From NCBI RefSeq assembly GCF_000092065.1, contig NC_009355.1:372001-436000 (forward strand): DNA of 64,000 nt, written 5' to 3'. Shown here in pieces: positions 1 through 9,711 of the stretch. Numbering within the stretch: the first letter of the stretch is position 1; each line of letters starts with the position of its first letter. The notes under the pieces are model-generated. The model had not been told where the DNA came from. It searched no databases and saw only the letters and a list, made by a program, of their open reading frames with translations. This stretch comes from Ostreococcus lucimarinus CCE9901. Taxonomy: Eukaryota; Chlorophyta; Mamiellophyceae; Mamiellales; Bathycoccaceae. Position numbers and translations under genes: made by a program.

Positions 1-883
1 CTGATTCCACGACCGGTTCGATCGCACGCGGCTCGGGCGACGGTTCCGGTTCTGGTTCGCGAACGTCAGGCACCGGTGGGAGTTCGTCGACGGCTTCGGC
101 GATGTCGATCGCTTCGTCTCGCGCTTCCTCCTCGACTTCGACTTTGCGCGCGTCCTTCTTCCCACCGAAGCGTGAAAATAAACCTCCGATGAAACCTTCA
201 TTGCTATCGTCCGCGTCTTCGTCGGCGTCTTCGACGAGTTCCATCGCACCTTCGACGTCGGCGGCGGTCTCGTCCGTCGGCTCGGCCTCCGTCGGCTCCG
301 CCGTGGACGCCGCCGTGGGCGCCGCCGCGGCCCAGTCCTCGACGGACGCGTCTTCGTCCGCGGTCTCGACGACTTCAACCGCCGCCGCGGGCGTTTCCTC
401 TTCCTCGACCGTTTCGACCGTTTCGATCGTTTCGACCCAATCCACCGCCGAGGCTTCGACGTCGTTCGAATCGTCCGCCGCCGCCGCCGCCGCCGCCTCG
501 GGCGCGTCTTCACTCGCGTCCGCGTCCTCGACCTCCGTCGCGCCGTCGCTCTCGACCGCGGCGCCTTCCCTTCCCTCGTCCTCGTCCTCGAGCGCGTCCG
601 CCGCCGCCGCCGCCGCCGCGAGCTCCCGCATCACCGCCGCCGCGTCGTCCTCGAACGCGTCGCGCGCGTCGTCGTCCTCGTCCTCGAGCGTCGTCGCCGC
701 GTCGTGCGTCGCGCCTTCGAATTCAAAATCGCCCCGCGGCTCGTCGACGACGTCGTCCTCCACCGCGTCCAACCACGCGTCGTCGAACGCGCGCGCGCGC
801 GCGACGCGCGACGCGAGGCACGCGCACGCGCACGCGAGCGCGAGCGCGAGCGCGCGTCGACCGCGCGACCGCGCGCGCGACAT
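1..883 (-). CDS. Acidic secretory protein, 3' end cut by window edge
   Basis: An open minus-strand frame runs from an ATG at 883 to the window edge, 294 codons without a stop. The N-terminus has two arginines followed by an Ala/Leu/Cys stretch (about residues 10-28) that looks like a secretory signal peptide. The rest is strongly acidic and low-complexity, with runs of Ala, Glu and Asp, repeats such as VETIETVETVEEEE, a GFIGGLFSRFGGKK patch and then a Pro/Glu tail. The frame was checked at several points across the region. The overlapping plus-strand frame here is a serine/alanine shadow of this acidic gene. I do not recognise a family. The start lies 52 bp from the divergent start of the next gene, so the two probably share a promoter. 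Confidence 0.6.
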   Translation of the reverse strand, partial: MSRARSRGRRALALALACACACLASRVARARAFDDAWLDAVEDDVVDEPRGDFEFEGATHDAATTLEDEDDDARDAFEDDAAAVMRELAAAAAAADALEDEDEGREGAAVESDGATEVEDADASEDAPEAAAAAAADDSNDVEASAVDWVETIETVETVEEEETPAAAVEVVETADEDASVEDWAAAAPTAASTAEPTEAEPTDETAADVEGAMELVEDADEDADDSNEGFIGGLFSRFGGKKDARKVEVEEEARDEAIDIAEAVDELPPVPDVREPEPEPSPEPRAIEPVVES

Positions 884-935
884 CGTCCGGCCGTCGCGAT
901 GTGCGACCGCGACCGCACGCACGCGCGCGCGCGAC

Positions 936-2537
936 ATGTCGCGCGCGAGCGCGTCCGAGAGCCTGCGCGCGCTCGCGCGCGATTGTCTCGTCGTTCCCGG
1001 GACGCCCAGGTGCGACGGCGCGCGACGGCGCGCGATGATGGATTCGCGCGCGGGCGCGCTCGGTCGACTGACGACGACGACGCGACGCAGCGAAGACGCG
1101 GCGACGGCCATCCTGCGCGCGCACCCGTGGCGGGACATTTTCGAAGCGCTCGAGCGCGCGTCGACGACGGACGGCGGCGAGGAGGACGCGGCGGCGGCGC
1201 GAGCGCTCGCGAGGAAGCTCGGCGAGACGCGCGCGGGCGTCGACGCGCTCGCGCGAGCGTTCGACGAAAACGACGCGACGTTCGCGATGCGATTCGAGAG
1301 AGGGTTCGAGGACGCGGAGACGGTGGAGACGGCGTGCGCGCTGGTGCGAGGGGTGTACGAACGGGCGACGATGGAGGAGGGGGCGCGCGCGGCGGCGGCG
1401 GCGACGCGCGCGGCGACGACGCGGCGGTGCGGAGAAAAGGATACGGGAACGGCGATCGCGGCGAGCGGGGCGCTGTTGGCGCTGTGCGCGCGGTTTCCAG
1501 AGATGCTGGAAGATGTTTTAGGGGATGTGCTGGAGGAGACGTCGCGGGAGGGTGGGACGAGCGAGGCGAAGGTGCGCGGTTTGGCGTTCGCCGCGAGCGC
1601 GGCGGCGGCGAACGAGGACGCGGCGAGCGTCGTGGTGAAATCGGGCGCGCTCGACGCGTGCGTGCGTGAGATTGATGGTCCGGATTTATTATCGTCTCTC
1701 GCGTCGCTCGAGATTCTCGCCGAAGTCGCGGAATCGTCCTCCGCGGCTGCGAGAGGGTTGAAGAGCGTGGGGTCGCTGGGCGACGCGCTCGTGCGGGCGA
1801 CGCTGGACGAAACCGCGGACCCGGCGCTCCGCACGCGCGCCATGATCGTCGGTGCGAGAATCGCGGCGACTTGCGCGACGAGCGATGAGGCGCTCGTTCA
1901 GGAGATGGCGCGCGTGCTGACGGCCCAGGAATCGAATTTTCGCGACGCCGTCGTCGACGCCGCCGGCGAGCTGTGCTTGACGAACGCGATCGTCGCGACA
2001 AACTTTGTCAAGACGACGAAGACCGTCGTCTTCACCGCGGCCGACAGCGCGCTGCGAGGACGCGGCGAGTCGCAAGTGGTCGCATTGCACGCGTTGGCGA
2101 ACGTGTTCGGCGCCGAACGAGGCGAACAAGAAATCCTGGACGACGAAGCCGAGTCCATCCTCGCCGACGCGATTTTCGCCGCGTGCGGCTCAAAATCTTT
2201 CGGCGACATCATCTCCACCGCCTTGGCGAACAAGAGCGACCATTTCGTCAACCTTCGCGTCGCCGTCTATCGCCTCCTGTCCACCGCGGGCCATCGCGCG
2301 CGTTTCGCCGAGGAAATCGCCGCGCATCCCTCCGCGCGAGACGCCCTCGCGCTCGACGTCGAGCCCGCCCTCGTCGCCGCGCGCGCGCGTCGCCGCGCGC
2401 TCGCCGCCCTCGCCGACGCCGACATCGCCGACGCTCGCGCGCGCGACCTCTTTCGCGTCGCCGCCACCGCGTCGCCGCGCGCCTCGACCTCGCGTCCGAG
2501 CGCCGTCCCGGACGTCCTCGCGTCCCATCGCCAGTAG
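936..2537 (+). CDS. ARM-repeat protein, probable 26S proteasome assembly chaperone PSMD5/S5b-like
   Basis: The 533-residue protein is built of alanine-rich helical repeats. Its length and the pattern of its last third (FGDIISTALANKSDHFVNLR, then YRLLSTAGHRARF) resemble the C-terminal part of PSMD5/S5b. That ARM/HEAT protein binds the proteasome base ATPases during 19S assembly. This rests on recalled family pattern, not on a search; another ARM-type protein is possible. The start is uncertain: ATG 936 is chosen because everything upstream is the reverse of the acidic gene, and ATG 1035 (500 residues) is equally plausible. The codon bias is very strong, with many GCG and GAC codons, as in neighbouring genes. 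Confidence 0.5.
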   Translation: MSRASASESLRALARDCLVVPGTPRCDGARRRAMMDSRAGALGRLTTTTRRSEDAATAILRAHPWRDIFEALERASTTDGGEEDAAAARALARKLGETRAGVDALARAFDENDATFAMRFERGFEDAETVETACALVRGVYERATMEEGARAAAAATRAATTRRCGEKDTGTAIAASGALLALCARFPEMLEDVLGDVLEETSREGGTSEAKVRGLAFAASAAAANEDAASVVVKSGALDACVREIDGPDLLSSLASLEILAEVAESSSAAARGLKSVGSLGDALVRATLDETADPALRTRAMIVGARIAATCATSDEALVQEMARVLTAQESNFRDAVVDAAGELCLTNAIVATNFVKTTKTVVFTAADSALRGRGESQVVALHALANVFGAERGEQEILDDEAESILADAIFAACGSKSFGDIISTALANKSDHFVNLRVAVYRLLSTAGHRARFAEEIAAHPSARDALALDVEPALVAARARRRALAALADADIADARARDLFRVAATASPRASTSRPSAVPDVLASHRQ

Positions 2538-2643
2538 CGTCGCCGCGTCAAACGTCAAATGTCAAACGTCAAATGTCCACACCGCGCGAATCCCGCGATT
2601 CGCGCGACGCGCCGTCGTCAGCGCGCGACGCCCGCCTCTCGCG

Positions 2644-4608
2644 ATGCGCGCGAGCCGCGGGGACATCAAGCCCGAGCTCGACGACGATAATCCGTGCGTG
2701 CGACGACGCGAACGCGACGACGCGCGCGAACCGACGACGAAAGAGACGCCGCCGCCGCCGCTGACGACGGACGACTGACGACGCGTTTCGACGGACGCAG
2801 CGTCGTCGAGACGATCCCGGTGTACTTTAATCGCCCGCCGGACGATGGCGGAGAGATGGTTCTGATTCAGGTGCGAAAACCGCGCGGAAAGCGCGCGCGA
2901 GACGCGCGCGAGGCGAGCGAGAGAGCGATCGATGGGGACTGACGAGACGCCGCGACGGCGACGAGGAACGCAGTACCCGCTGCGACCGCCCGATCGGCCG
3001 TACGACGTGGCGAACGTGGAGAGCGTGCGATATAAACCCGATGCGGCGAAACTAGAGATGACGATGCCGATCGAGGAGAGCGAAAGAAATCGAGACGAGG
3101 ACGCGGCGGAGCACACGCGAATTTCTTCGCTGCTGTTGACGAGCTCGAGCGCGAAGGCGGAGGCGCACGGAGACGGAGTGGTCGTGGGCACGATACATAA
3201 CGGGGCTATGTATTTGACGCCGATCGAGGCGGTTTATCAGATGCGACCGAGTTTACAGCATTTGGACGCGGCGGATAGCGCGAGGCAACCGCACGACGCG
3301 GCGCGAGAGGAGCGAGAGTTGCAAGAGGAGGAGGAACGCATGCTGCTGCCTCTTCAGGTGCAAGTGCGACGACGAGAGACGGCGAAACAGACGGAAATGC
3401 GAGTGCAGTCGCACGCGTTTTTGCGGCAGCGTGAGCACGAGGAGGCATGGATTCCGTTGCAGCCCTCCATGCCGGGAGATGCGGATACAGAGTTCGTCAA
3501 GGCGTACGTGACGACGACGCACGGCGAGTCGTGCGGACAGGCGGTGACGGCGAGAGAATACCTCGACGTCATGTGCCCTGTGAGCGGAAGCAAACGCGTC
3601 GCTCCCGAGGACGAAAATGCCAACACTTTGGGCGATGGAACTGGGTTGAGCAAGTCTCAGCTCGCGTCTCTGCCGCTCGATAGACGTATTCGAGCGTTGT
3701 TCGCCAAGGGTCAAAAGTCGTGCATGAAATTTAGCAGGATTCGTCAATTCGTGACGGAACCCATAGAGCCTGAACAATTGATCGCGGTGATTCAAGACAG
3801 CGCACACTTGGTGCAAGGTAATTGGGTGGCCAAGTCCACGCTGCGGTGCGGTGGGAACGTGACCTGGGAAAACATGCGAGACTCGGCGCTCTTTCAGTTC
3901 GCGCGTTCGCGCAACGTCAAACCAGAGTTGGTATCCAACTGTTTGAAGCGTAACAGCACAAAATCGGATCCAACGTTGGCAAAGATGCGTCGCGAAGTTC
4001 TCGCAGAATTCTCTCGTCCTCGAGGTTACGGTAGCGCAGCAGATGGTTTCGAGTTCAACGAAGCCACCGACGAGGCGTTCGAAGCAGAATTCCCCGACGT
4101 CGTCTCGCGAGAGATGGAATCGTGGCTCGCCTTGGCGCCATCCCTCGACATCACGTTGCTCACCAACGAATTGACGACGCCGAGCGTACCGCCACACGTC
4201 TCACAAATTCGCCTCACCACCGTTCGCTCGCTCGTGTACGCGAAGTTTGAGAAGAGGACCCACCTGAGCTTGGCGGACATTCGCGCGTTTTTGCTGACGC
4301 AAGCCCCCGACGTCGCGGCGTGCGCATACTTTCGACAAGCCGAACTTCTGGGGATGTTCGACGGTGATATCGCGTGCATCGAGGGTATTTGCGTTCTGGT
4401 ATCCGTGAACGACCCCGCGATCGACCCTCTTCGCAGGAAAATCTTAGGTTTGCTCTACAAGCAGAGCGGCGTTGTCAAGCGTTCCGAAATCATGGACGCC
4501 CTCGGCGACGGCGCGCCCAGTCAGCACACCTACACCAAAGTCCTCTCAGACTTGTGCTCATCGAAAGGAAGCATTTGGACCATTAAGGCGGCGGAGGAGA
4601 TGAGGTAA
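2644..4608 (+). CDS. RPC5: DNA-directed RNA polymerase III subunit RPC5 (POLR3E), three exons
   Basis: The model joins 2644-2693, 2801-2870 and 2974-4608 (584 residues). Both introns (107 and 103 nt) start GTGCG, end CAG and contain CTGAC motifs. Splicing restores a run through DDDNP, VVETIPVYFN and LIQ|YPLRPPDRPYD. This matches the Sin-like N-terminal region of RPC5/Rpc37, in which an acidic lead precedes a PV-E-P-V strand and then a YP-RP motif. The remainder carries the LTPIEAVYQMRPSLQHLD segment typical of the family and C-terminal winged-helix-like stretches. RPC5 pairs with RPC4 in the Pol III initiation and termination subcomplex in the nucleus. Reading the second exon from its own ATG at 2932 would lose the conserved N-terminus, so the spliced model is preferred. 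Confidence 0.85.
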
Positions 4609-4681
4609 TACGCGAACATTCGTCGTTGTATAATCCTACACAATAGCTACGCTACAAACATTTTCTAGGTTCTTCAAACCT

Positions 4682-5101
4682 CTACTTCTTCCCGCCCTGT
4701 TGATCTTGCATCCGAATCTTCAGCGTCTTCTCCGACTTCGTCAGCACGAAATCATCCCACGTCTTATCCAATCCCTTCGCTTTGCTTCGCATCCGCGCCC
4801 TATACGCCGCGATGAGCTCCGGCTGTTTCGCCAGCGCCTCCGCCCGCGCCGCCTCCCTCGCCGGCTTTTCGCGATCGCACTTGTGTCCCTTCCCCGGTCG
4901 CGTCAGCGTCTTCTGCGTCCCGCGCGGTTTATCGTGCGTCCACTCGTACCCGTTCGCGATCGCCGCCTTGCGCAGCTCGGCGACGACGCGTCCGGAGAAC
5001 TCGGGCGCGCGAAACCGTCCGTTCGCCGGGTTCACGCTCGCGCGCGCGGCGTCCGGCATCTTCGCCAGCGCCGCGCGCAGGCGCTCGACGTTGCGAAACA
5101 T
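4682..5101 (-). CDS. Mitochondrial large-subunit ribosomal protein, mL59-like
   Basis: This is a basic protein of 139 residues starting [16 protein letters not shown]. Its core has [18 protein letters not shown], then [10 protein letters not shown] and [14 protein letters not shown]. The order 'S-R--AELRK', 'W--DKPR' and 'KGHKCD' is the pattern I recall for plant mL59-type mitoribosomal proteins (related to yeast MRPL25). The open frame continues upstream, but that part is arginine-rich shadow sequence, so the start at 5101 is chosen. It is divergent from ARP3 across 180 bp. The family call is moderate; it is surely a small basic RNA-binding-type protein. Confidence 0.55.
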   Translation of the reverse strand: MFRNVERLRAALAKMPDAARASVNPANGRFRAPEFSGRVVAELRKAAIANGYEWTHDKPRGTQKTLTRPGKGHKCDREKPAREAARAEALAKQPELIAAYRARMRSKAKGLDKTWDDFVLTKSEKTLKIRMQDQQGGKK

Positions 5102-5281
5102 GGCGCGTCGCGTCGTTCGGTCGCGCGCTCGGTCGTCGCGCTCGGTCGCGCGCGCGCGTGTGACGACGCGCGCGCGCTCGGTCGCGACCTCGACCATCCG
5201 TCCGTGCCGCCACACGCGCGCGCGCGACGACGACGACGCGTCCTCGCGCGCGGGAACCGCGCCCGGGCGTCGCGCTCCGCG

Positions 5282-6532
5282 ATGTCGAGCGACGCGCACA
5301 CGCGCCCGGCCGTGGTGATCGACAACGGCACCGGGTACACGAAGATGGGATTCGCCAAAAATGTCAATCCGACGCACGTGATCCCGACCTGCGTCGCCGA
5401 GAACGCGCCCGCGAGCGCGTCGAAGCGGCGGGGCGCGATGGATGACTTAGACTTCGCGATCGGTGACGAAGCGATGGCGCTGAGTGGGTCGAGAGACGTG
5501 CGATGGCCGATCAGACACGGACAAGTGGAGAATTGGGAACACATGGAAAAGTTTTGGGAGGCGTCGATTTGTCGATACCTGAGGTGCGATCCCGAGGATC
5601 ACTACTTTTTGTTGACCGAACCGCCGTTGAATCCGCCGGAGAATCGAGAGTACACGGCGGAGATCATGTTTGAATCGTTCAACGCGCCGGGGATGTACAT
5701 CGGCGTGCAGGCGGTGTTGGCGCTCGCGGCGAGCATAGCGAGCAAGAAGCAGAGTCAGTACGCGTCGGCGTTGACGGGGACGGTGATTGATATCGGGGAT
5801 GGGGTGACGCACGTGATACCGGTGAGTGATGGGTACGTGTTGGGGAGCTCGATCAAGAGCGTGCCGTTGGCGGGGAGAGATTTGACGACGTTTGTACAAT
5901 ATCTGATGCGAGAGCGCGGCGAACGCGTGCCGCCGGAGGACGCGATGGAGGTGGCGAGAAAGGTTAAGGAGGATTACTGCTACGTGTGCAAAGATGTTGT
6001 GAAAGAGTTCTTGCAGCACGAGCGCATGCCGGGCGAGTACGTGGTGCAAATACACGGCGTGCGGGGGAAAACCGGCGACACGTGGACGGCGGATGTCGGT
6101 TACGAACGATTTCTCGCCCCAGAGGTCTTCTTCGAGCCCGAGATATACTCGTCGGACTACATCACCCCGTTACCAGAGCTAGTGCACCAGGCGATTGCGT
6201 CGAGCCCGATCGATACCAGACGTAATCTGTACGGTAACATTGTGCTCTCGGGCGGAAGCACGATGTTTAAAGGATTCGGCAAGCGCATCAAACGCGACGT
6301 CAAAAGGCTCGTGGACGGGCGAATAGCGGCGACGACGAAAGGCGCCACGTTCGAGTCGAAAGAAGTCGAAGTCGAGGTCGTGACGCACAACTTCCAGCGC
6401 ACCGCAGTTTGGTTCGGTGGAAGCGTACTCGCGTCCACGCCCGGTTTTTACTCGAGCTGCGTCACCAAAGCCGAGTACGAGGAAAAGGGCGCGAGCGTCG
6501 TTCGGCAGAATCCCGTGTTTCGAGGTATCTAA
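5282..6532 (+). CDS. ARP3: Actin-related protein 3, Arp2/3 complex
   Basis: The protein has 416 residues, the usual Arp3 length. It has an actin fold with phosphate-binding loop 1 ([12 protein letters not shown]), Arp3-type blocks ([38 protein letters not shown]), phosphate loop 2 ([12 protein letters not shown]) and adenosine-loop sequence ([15 protein letters not shown]). The C-terminal [12 protein letters not shown] is also typical. Arp3 with Arp2 forms the pseudo-actin dimer that nucleates branched actin filaments. The ATG at 5282 gives the standard N-terminus; the longer open frame upstream is the reverse of the mL59-like gene. It converges with LENG1, with 52 bp between stops. Confidence 0.95.
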   Translation: MSSDAHTRPAVVIDNGTGYTKMGFAKNVNPTHVIPTCVAENAPASASKRRGAMDDLDFAIGDEAMALSGSRDVRWPIRHGQVENWEHMEKFWEASICRYLRCDPEDHYFLLTEPPLNPPENREYTAEIMFESFNAPGMYIGVQAVLALAASIASKKQSQYASALTGTVIDIGDGVTHVIPVSDGYVLGSSIKSVPLAGRDLTTFVQYLMRERGERVPPEDAMEVARKVKEDYCYVCKDVVKEFLQHERMPGEYVVQIHGVRGKTGDTWTADVGYERFLAPEVFFEPEIYSSDYITPLPELVHQAIASSPIDTRRNLYGNIVLSGGSTMFKGFGKRIKRDVKRLVDGRIAATTKGATFESKEVEVEVVTHNFQRTAVWFGGSVLASTPGFYSSCVTKAEYEEKGASVVRQNPVFRGI

Positions 6533-6584
6533 ACCAATTACGTTGTTAACGTCTAGAGTGTGTATTCTAAGTTAAGCCCCTGAG

Positions 6585-7328
6585 CTAACGACGCCCACGC
6601 TTATTCGCGTGTCCGTACCCAGCGCAATACTTCGTCTCGAGCCCGTCGTTCAACAGCGCAGCTTCGCGCGTCGATTCCTTCCTCTCCCGCTCCAATCGCT
6701 CGCTCCGAAGTCGTTCGAGATCATCGTTTTCCCTTCGATATTTCTTCTTCTCGCGATGCCTCTTCTTCTCGTGTCGATCGTTCCTCTCTCGCCTCTTCTC
6801 GTCGTCTCGCTCGGGCGTCAACCGCCGCGACTTCGACTTTAACTTCGCGTCGCTCGTAGCTCGAATCGCCTCCTCTTCCTCCCGTCGCCTACGCACTCGC
6901 GACGGAAGTGATGCGTACGCATCATCGTTCGCATCCTCTCTCTCTCTCACCCCGCTCGCGTACCACGGCGTCCGCGCGTCCCGACCGACGCCGCGTCCGC
7001 CGAAGCGCGTCCCGTCGTCCTCGCGCGCGTCCCCTCTCTCTTCTCTTCCATCTCTCGTCCGTCCCGTCGCGCGCGCCGCCGCCTCTTCCTCCGCGAAAAG
7101 GTTTACGTGCGCGTCGTTCGCACCGATCGTCGACGCGGACGTCGTCGTCGCCGCGCCGCGAAGCGCGCGCAAACGTTCCGCTCGGGACGCGTCCAACGCC
7201 TCCTTCGCCGCTTCCTCTCGCGCCTCGCGCGCCGCGGCCTCGTCCCTGGCCACGCGCGCGCGCTGTTTCGCGCCGTACACGTTCCAGGACTTGTGCGGCA
7301 GGATGTTCAGTCCGCCGTGCCCGCCCAT
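6585..7328 (-). CDS. LENG1: LENG1 homolog, Cir_N-domain nuclear protein
   Basis: The 247-residue protein begins MGGHGGLNILPHKSWNVYG, the diagnostic start of the Cir_N (CBF1-interacting co-repressor N-terminal) domain shared by LENG1, CIR1 and CWC25. A DEAAAREAREEA helix follows. The middle is Arg/Asp-rich and low complexity with a PWYA motif, and the C-terminal half is a highly charged Arg/Lys/Glu helix. The last residues (KYCAGYGHANKRGRR) fit the LENG1 C-terminus. LENG1 is a poorly characterised, probably spliceosome-linked nuclear protein. The next gene on the same strand ends 123 bp upstream of its start. Confidence 0.8.
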   Translation of the reverse strand: MGGHGGLNILPHKSWNVYGAKQRARVARDEAAAREAREEAAKEALDASRAERLRALRGAATTTSASTIGANDAHVNLFAEEEAAARATGRTRDGREERGDAREDDGTRFGGRGVGRDARTPWYASGVREREDANDDAYASLPSRVRRRREEEEAIRATSDAKLKSKSRRLTPERDDEKRRERNDRHEKKRHREKKKYRRENDDLERLRSERLERERKESTREAALLNDGLETKYCAGYGHANKRGRR

Positions 7329-7451
7329 CGCGCGTCGCGCGCGTCGACGTCTGCGGCTTCGCGGCTTCGCGCCGCGCGTCTCGCGCGCTCCGACTAAAAT
7401 TACAACGACGCCCGCGACCGCGCTGGAGGCGCGTCGCGACCGCGCGCGTCG

Positions 7452-7874
7452 CTAATTCGCCCAATCTCTCGCCGCGTCCGCGTCCGCGTCTCGCTCGCGC
7501 GCGCGCCGTCCCTCCTCCGCTCTCGCGCTCGCGCTCGCGCTCGCGCTCGCCCGTCTCGCCGCCCGTCCCGCCGCGCTCGCCTCGAACGCGCGCTCTCGCG
7601 CGCGCGCCGCCTCGCTCGCCGCGCGTCGCGCCTCCAGCGCGTTCGCGCGCTCCGTCTCCGCCGCGCGCGCGCGCCTCCGGCGCCATCGCGCGCCGCCGAG
7701 GCCGCAGCACCCCGCGCAACATCCGTCGTCGTCGCTCTCGTCGCTCTCGTCGCTCGCGCGCGACGTCGCGCGTCGCGCGCCGGCGTCGACGCGCGCGGAG
7801 TCCTCGCGCGCGTCGCCTCGCGCCGCCAAGAGCGCGTCGCCGTCGTCGAGCGCGGCGTACGACGCCGACGCCAT
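7452..7874 (-). CDS. Small VCP/p97-interacting protein-like (SVIP-like)
   Basis: The 140-residue protein has a Cys-rich patch (CCAGCCGLGG), then an Arg/Ala helix with ARRAASEAARARERAFEASA and AGRAARR, and a terminal DWAN. The helix plus FE-SAAGRAAR matches the p97-binding (VIM-like) helix of plant and animal SVIP, small membrane-bound inhibitors of ER-associated degradation that bind p97/VCP. Unlike SVIP, the cysteine motif here is not at the extreme N-terminus: an Asp/Ser-rich lead of about 50 residues precedes it. The start at 7874 is chosen; an in-frame ATG at 7922 would add 16 residues. A (GCGCTC)n tract encodes an Ala/Ser run near the C-terminus. Confidence 0.5.
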   Translation of the reverse strand: MASASYAALDDGDALLAARGDAREDSARVDAGARRATSRASDESDESDDDGCCAGCCGLGGARWRRRRARAAETERANALEARRAASEAARARERAFEASAAGRAARRASASASASARAEEGRRARERDADADAARDWAN

Positions 7875-8107
7875 CGCGCGTCCAACTGTCCGGTCGAGCG
7901 GCGACGGCGCGTCGCGCGACACCGCGACGCGACGCGACGCGCGCGCGGGTCCCGGCGCGCCGGCGCGGCGCGCGAACGCGGTTCCGGCGATCGCGCGACG
8001 CGCGCGCGCCCGACGACGCGCGCGCGACGCGCGCGAGGGTCGAGACGGCGCGCGCGCGAAAGCCCTGGCGCGACGACGCGCGCGACGGCTCTCGCGCGCG
8101 ACGCGCG

Positions 8108-9673
8108 ATGATCGTCGCGAGACACGCGGAGGGGAAGCGAGGGGAACATCATTACTGCGTCGACGCGAGGATCGAGCTGTGGAGCGCGGCGCAGGTGGAG
8201 GGACTCGGGGACGCGCGCGGGCGGGGGTCGACGGAGCGAGAGCGAAGGACGCCGAACGCGCGCGTGGGCGCGGTGCGGTGCGATATACGCGGCGCGAAGG
8301 ACGAGGACGCGAGAGCGAGAGCGAATGCGGTGGTGAGGGACGCCGGGATGACGGCGGCGCTCGCGAGAGGGGTCGGAGAGGCGATGAAGAAGGCGGGAGG
8401 GACGACGACGACGAAGCGAGGACGACGCGCGACGACGGCGTGCGTGGCGAAACGACGGAATGAACGCACCGGGACGGAGTTTTGGGTGGTCATCGCGCGT
8501 GGGGGGGGTGAAGACGAGGACGAGGACGCGTCGCGGGAGATGCGAACGATGTCGTTTCGCGTGGGCGCCGGCGAAAACGCAGAGGCGGAGGCGAGAAATC
8601 GGGCGGCGGCGTTCACCGCGAGCGCGGCGTTCGACGCGTGGGTGCGCGGGACGAAGTGCGTGCCGGGACCGAAGAAAGCTGGATTGGGTGGGTCTCGTGT
8701 GCGGGCTAAGAAGCATCCGTACGCGTACAGCGGGATCATGGGCGACGACATCATTGATTGCGTGTGCGGCGACAACGAGGAGTACGGGTTCATGGTGGCG
8801 TGCGAGACGTGCGGGGCTTGGGAGCACGGCGAATGCTGTAGAATCTACGCCGAGGAAGAAATTCCGAAAGATTACAAGTGCTCTTCGTGCGTTCGTCGGA
8901 GCGAGAAGGTGGTCGTGTTGCTCGAGTTTGCGTCGGATGACAAAGCCGCGTCGCTGCGAACGGCGCCCACCCCGGTGCGCTCGCCCGAAGGCGACGAGAT
9001 TAAAGACGATTATTTTGGTACTATAGACGGTGTCGCCGCGTTGCTAAAGGAAGATCGCATCGCCGTGTGCTGCGTGTGTGGATGCGAAGATTGCGATGGA
9101 GAGTATGGTTCAATGATTCGAGCGTGCGCGTGCGACAGCGGCGGCGCCATCGCGCACGAGAGCTGCATGAAGAATTGGAGCGATAAGTACTCACCACAAA
9201 AAGCAGGGAATGGAAGGTCACGCACGACGTCTCGAGCGCCCGACACCGTGCGCTGCAAAGCGTGTGGTGACGTAGGTGGAAAAGCTTCTGGTGTCACCGA
9301 AGTCGCGAAGCTTGATGAAATGCTGAAGGCGTTCGGCAAAGCCGTCGACGACACCTCGTCGAGATACGAAGCCGAAGCCATGGCGTATCGCGCCAACCCA
9401 CGACCGCGCCCTAGAACGCCCGTCGTTGAGACTAAGCCGAAGAAGGAGAAGCCTAAAGTCGAGAAGAAGAAGGTTCCCGCGGAGAAGCCAGCCCAAACGC
9501 AAGCTGAGGCTGCGCCGCCGACGCCGAAACCCTCCGTGAAGGAAGAAAAGTTTTCTGGAACGCCGCTGTCTATGTTACCTTTGAAGAAGAGGCGCATGAT
9601 GGCGTGGCATTCCGAACAAACTGGACTTAGTGAAAACGTCAAGCACGAGCTCAAGAATAATATCGCAGTGTGA
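8108..9673 (+). CDS. PHD-finger protein with second RING-CH-like zinc motif
   Basis: The 521-residue protein carries a PHD finger around residues 215-260 (IDCVCGDNEEYGFMVACETC, then WEHGECC and YKCSSC). This is the Cys4-His-Cys3 pattern that reads histone tails. A second Cys/His cluster (CCVCGCEDCDGEYGSMIRAC, then AHESCMKNW and VRCKACGD) has the spacing of a RINGv/PHD-like zinc site. The C-terminus is a Lys/Pro/Glu-rich tail. The first 190 residues have no motif I recognise. It is probably a nuclear chromatin or ubiquitin-linked factor; the exact ortholog is not assigned. The start at 8108 is the first ATG past the reverse shadow of the SVIP-like gene. Confidence 0.75.
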   Translation: MIVARHAEGKRGEHHYCVDARIELWSAAQVEGLGDARGRGSTERERRTPNARVGAVRCDIRGAKDEDARARANAVVRDAGMTAALARGVGEAMKKAGGTTTTKRGRRATTACVAKRRNERTGTEFWVVIARGGGEDEDEDASREMRTMSFRVGAGENAEAEARNRAAAFTASAAFDAWVRGTKCVPGPKKAGLGGSRVRAKKHPYAYSGIMGDDIIDCVCGDNEEYGFMVACETCGAWEHGECCRIYAEEEIPKDYKCSSCVRRSEKVVVLLEFASDDKAASLRTAPTPVRSPEGDEIKDDYFGTIDGVAALLKEDRIAVCCVCGCEDCDGEYGSMIRACACDSGGAIAHESCMKNWSDKYSPQKAGNGRSRTTSRAPDTVRCKACGDVGGKASGVTEVAKLDEMLKAFGKAVDDTSSRYEAEAMAYRANPRPRPRTPVVETKPKKEKPKVEKKKVPAEKPAQTQAEAAPPTPKPSVKEEKFSGTPLSMLPLKKRRMMAWHSEQTGLSENVKHELKNNIAV

Positions 9674-9711
9674 TAATTATCTATGTGTTGATATTGCCTA
9701 AAACGATGCTC

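Noticed and set aside
102-935. Plus-strand Ser/Ala-rich open frame joined to the PSMD5-like gene
   Set aside because: It is the reverse complement of the acidic minus-strand gene, whose codon pattern and signal peptide make better sense.
631-2001. Minus-strand 456-codon Arg/Ser-rich frame
   Set aside because: Stop-free by GC bias only; low-complexity composition opposite a recognisable plus-strand ARM protein.
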